Of a DNA stretch of 64,000 nucleotides, positions 61,901-64,000 are shown piece by piece. Each line of letters begins with the position of its first letter. The stretch's first letter is position 1. The notes below the pieces were generated by a model. The model worked only from the letters and a program-made list of their open reading frames with translations. It had not been told where the DNA came from and did not search any database. Where the stretch lies: assembly GCA_029168955.1 (NCBI GenBank), contig JAPDOI010000873.1, positions 186,001 to 250,000 on the forward strand, given 5' to 3'. Source of the stretch: Aplectana chamaeleonis (Eukaryota; Nematoda; Chromadorea; Rhabditida; Cosmocercidae). The translations under genes and the position numbers were made by a program.

Positions 61901-63938
61901 CTCACAGCATGATATGGGAGGTTCGCGTGTCATGCATTGTGAGGTCCACATGCTATGCATTGCGATATTTCGTGCACAGTTTTCTTTTATAAAGACATTG
62001 CAGTTGGCTTCTAGTCGCAAGCAAAAACTGATACTTTTCGTGAATGCAAAACCTTTTGTCATCCTCAGGATTCGAACCTGCGCCCTCCGAAGAGGACTGC
62101 GACCTGAACGCAGCGCCTTAGACCACTCGGCCAGAATGACACGAGTGCTCGCCGCTACTCACAGCATGATATGGGAGGTTCGCGTGTCATGCATTGTGAG
62201 GTCCACATGCTATGCATTGCGATATTTCGTGCGCAGTTTTTTTTTATAAAGACATTGCAGTTGGCTTCTAGTCGTAAGCAAAAATGGATAATTTGTGTGA
62301 ATGCAAAAGCTTTTGTCATCCGCAGGATTCGAACCTGCGCCCTCCGAAGAGGACTGCGACCTGAACGCAGCGCCTTAGACCACTCGGCCAGAATGACACG
62401 AGTGCTCGCCGCTACTCACAGCATGATATGGGAGGTTCGCGTGTCATGCATTGTGAGGTCCACATGCTATGCATTGCGATATTTCGTGCGCAGTTTTCTT
62501 TTATAAAGACATTGCAGTTGGCTTCTAGTCGCAAGCAAAAACTGATACTTTTCGTGAATGCAAAAGCTTTTGTCATCCGCAGGATTCGAACCTGCGCCCT
62601 CCGAAGAGGACTGCGACCTGAACGCAGCGCCTTAGACCACTCGGCCAGAATGACACGAGTGCTCGCCGCTACTCACAGCATGATATGGGAGGTTCGCGTG
62701 TCATGCATTGTGAGGTCCACATGCTATGCATTGCGATATTTCGTGCGCAGTTTTCTTTTATAAAGACATTGCAGTTGGCTTCTAGTCGCAAGCAAAAACT
62801 GATACTTTTCGTGAATGCAAAAGCTTTTGTCATCCTCAGGATTCGAACCTGCGCCCTCCGAAGAGGACTGCGACCTGAACGCAGCGCCTTAGACCACTCG
62901 GCCAGAATGACACGAGTGCTCGCCGCTACTCACAGCATGATATGGGAGGTTCGCGTGTCATGCATTGTGAGGTCCACATGCTATGCATTGCGATATTTCG
63001 TGCGCAGTTTTTTTTTATAAAGACATTGCAGTTGGCTTCTAGTCGTAAGCAAAAATGGATAATTTGTGTGAATGCAAAAGGTTTGTCATCCGCAGGATTC
63101 GAACCTGCGCCCTCCGAAGAGGACTGCGACCTGAACGCAGCGCCTTAGACCACTCGGCCAGAATGACACGAGTGCTCGCCGCTACTCACAGCATGATATG
63201 GGAGGTTCGCGTGTCATGCATTGTGAGGTCCACATGCTATGCATTGCGATATTTCGTGCACAGTTTTCTTTTATAAAGACATTGCAGTTGGCTTCTAGTC
63301 GCAAGCAAAAACTGATACTTTTCGTGAATGCAAAACCTTTTGTCATCCTCAGGATTCGAACCTGCGCCCTCCGAAGAGGACTGCGACCTGAACGCAGCGC
63401 CTTAGACCACTCGGCCAGAATGACACGAGTGCTCGCCGCTACTCACAGCATGATATGGGAGGTTCGCGTGTCATGCATTGTGAGGTCCACATGCTATGCA
63501 TTGCGATATTTCGTGCACAGTTTTCTTTTATAAAGACATTGCAGTTGGCTTCTAGTCGCAAGCAAAAACTGATACTTTTCGTGAATGCAAAAGCTTTTGT
63601 CATCCGCAGGATTCGAACCTGCGCCCTCCGAAGAGGACTGCGACCTGAACGCAGCGCCTTAGACCACTCGGCCAGAATGACACGAGTGCTCGCCGCTACT
63701 CACAGCATGATATGGGAGGTTCGCGTGTCATGCATTGTGAGGTCCACATGCTATGCATTGCGATATTTCGTGCACAGTTTTCTTTTATAAAGACATTGCA
63801 TTTGGCTTCTAGTCGCAAGCAAAAACTGATACTTTTCGTGAATGCAAAAGCTTTTGTCATCCGCAGGATTCGAACCTGCGCCCTCCGAAGAGGACTGCGA
63901 CCTGAACGCAGCACCTTAGACCACTCGGCCAGAATGAC
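58985..63938 (-). tRNA. tRNA-Leu(CAG) copies, - arm, right part
   Basis: Twenty copies. Low coordinates: 58985, 59242, 59499, 59755, 60012, 60260, 60517, 60774, 61030, 61288, 61543, 61800, 62057, 62314, 62571, 62828, 63084, 63341, 63598, 63855. Those at 60774, 62057, 62828 and 63341 carry A65 (class D, 62828 with the A-type trailer). Those at 61030 and 63084 have the C trailer. The others are fully paired. Spacers here vary at the A run after TATAAAA, and near 60190 a spacer has lost about a dozen bases including the TATA-like word. Confidence 0.93.
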
Positions 63939-64000
63939 ACGAGTGTTCGCCGCTACTCACAGCATGATATGGGAGGTTCGCGTGTCATGCATTGTGAGGT

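Larger units (their letters stand above)
49783..64000 (-). repeat. Inverted tandem array of 56 tRNA-Leu(CAG) units, - arm
   Basis: The same 257-base unit in reverse orientation, continuing past the right edge of the window, which ends inside a spacer. Two decayed units lie next to the junction and one truncated unit lies at 52327-52390; the other 53 are full-length tRNA genes. I see no B-class copy and no C5 acceptor change in this arm, although both are common in the + arm. The base before the gene is nearly always the G of a GTG leader, where most + units have CAT. The trailer mostly reads CTTGCGAC on the gene strand, where the + arm centre has CTTAAGAC. The arm is therefore a separate homogenised subfamily rather than a mirror copy of the whole + arm. 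Confidence 0.96.

Noticed and set aside
30..63914. Hundreds of open frames of 60-123 codons with near-identical proteins
   Set aside because: Most lie antisense to the tRNA genes, and their sequences are direct translations of tRNA plus spacer. Units of 256-257 bases are not multiples of three, so frames shift from unit to unit. No coding signal or known domain is visible.
1..64000. CRISPR array
   Set aside because: The period is 257 bases, the repeated part folds as a tRNA, and spacers are the same in every unit.
1..64000. Bacterial or phage tRNA array
   Set aside because: Bacterial and phage arrays mix isoacceptors and often encode CCA. Here there is one isoacceptor, no encoded CCA, perfect A and B boxes, and an animal-like anticodon arm.
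1..64000. tRNA-derived SINE family
   Set aside because: Units are strictly tandem with a fixed period. I see no target-site duplications, no poly-A tail at unit ends and no dispersed insertions, and many copies retain a complete tRNA fold. The spacer could still have an older SINE origin.

Overview
The window is one nuclear eukaryotic tandem array of a single RNA gene. About 250 copies (194 on +, 56 on -, counted by hand) of a tRNA-Leu with anticodon CAG repeat every 256-257 bases, and I see no protein-coding gene. The array runs off both window edges. Each unit is an 84-base tRNA gene followed by a spacer of about 173 bases.

The host is most likely an animal. The tRNA has an internal A box and B box for RNA polymerase III, a short downstream T run, no encoded CCA, a long class II variable arm, and an anticodon stem CTGCG/CGCAG like that of animal tRNA-Leu(CAG). 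As I recall them, plant Leu(CAG) genes have a different anticodon stem. I cannot name the species.

Layout: positions 1-49782 carry the genes on the + strand and 49783-64000 carry them on the - strand, so the two arms converge tail to tail. The junction at about 49782 is abrupt. The first two copies on the - side are the most decayed in the window, while the last + copies are well preserved. The left part of the + arm (1 to about 27.5 kb) is a mosaic of many variants. The middle (about 27.7-41.8 kb) contains runs of apparently identical units. The - arm has its own homogeneous family, most uniform at 54.9-58.8 kb.

Variant codes used throughout, in conventional tRNA numbering. A: all stems paired, A73, trailer with CTTTTG. 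B: G59, A65 (opposes G49), C73, first T run shortened to three. C: A-type tRNA with trailer ACAAACC. D: A65 with A73. E: C63 (opposes A51). F: T62 (G-U wobble). Suffix 5: C5 opposite A68. Suffix 8: T8 replaced by C, often with changes at 7 or 9. Suffix 15: C15. Suffix 72: G72 opposite G1. Suffix 1: C1. By hand count about 130 copies (A, C and F without damaging suffix, plus most - strand copies) keep full pairing. The rest carry one or more lesions and may be weak genes or pseudogenes.

If even part of the array is active, it would supply a large dose of one CUG-reading leucine tRNA. Alternatively it may act mainly as a dense field of TFIIIC binding sites or simply as a satellite. The sequence alone cannot decide between these.
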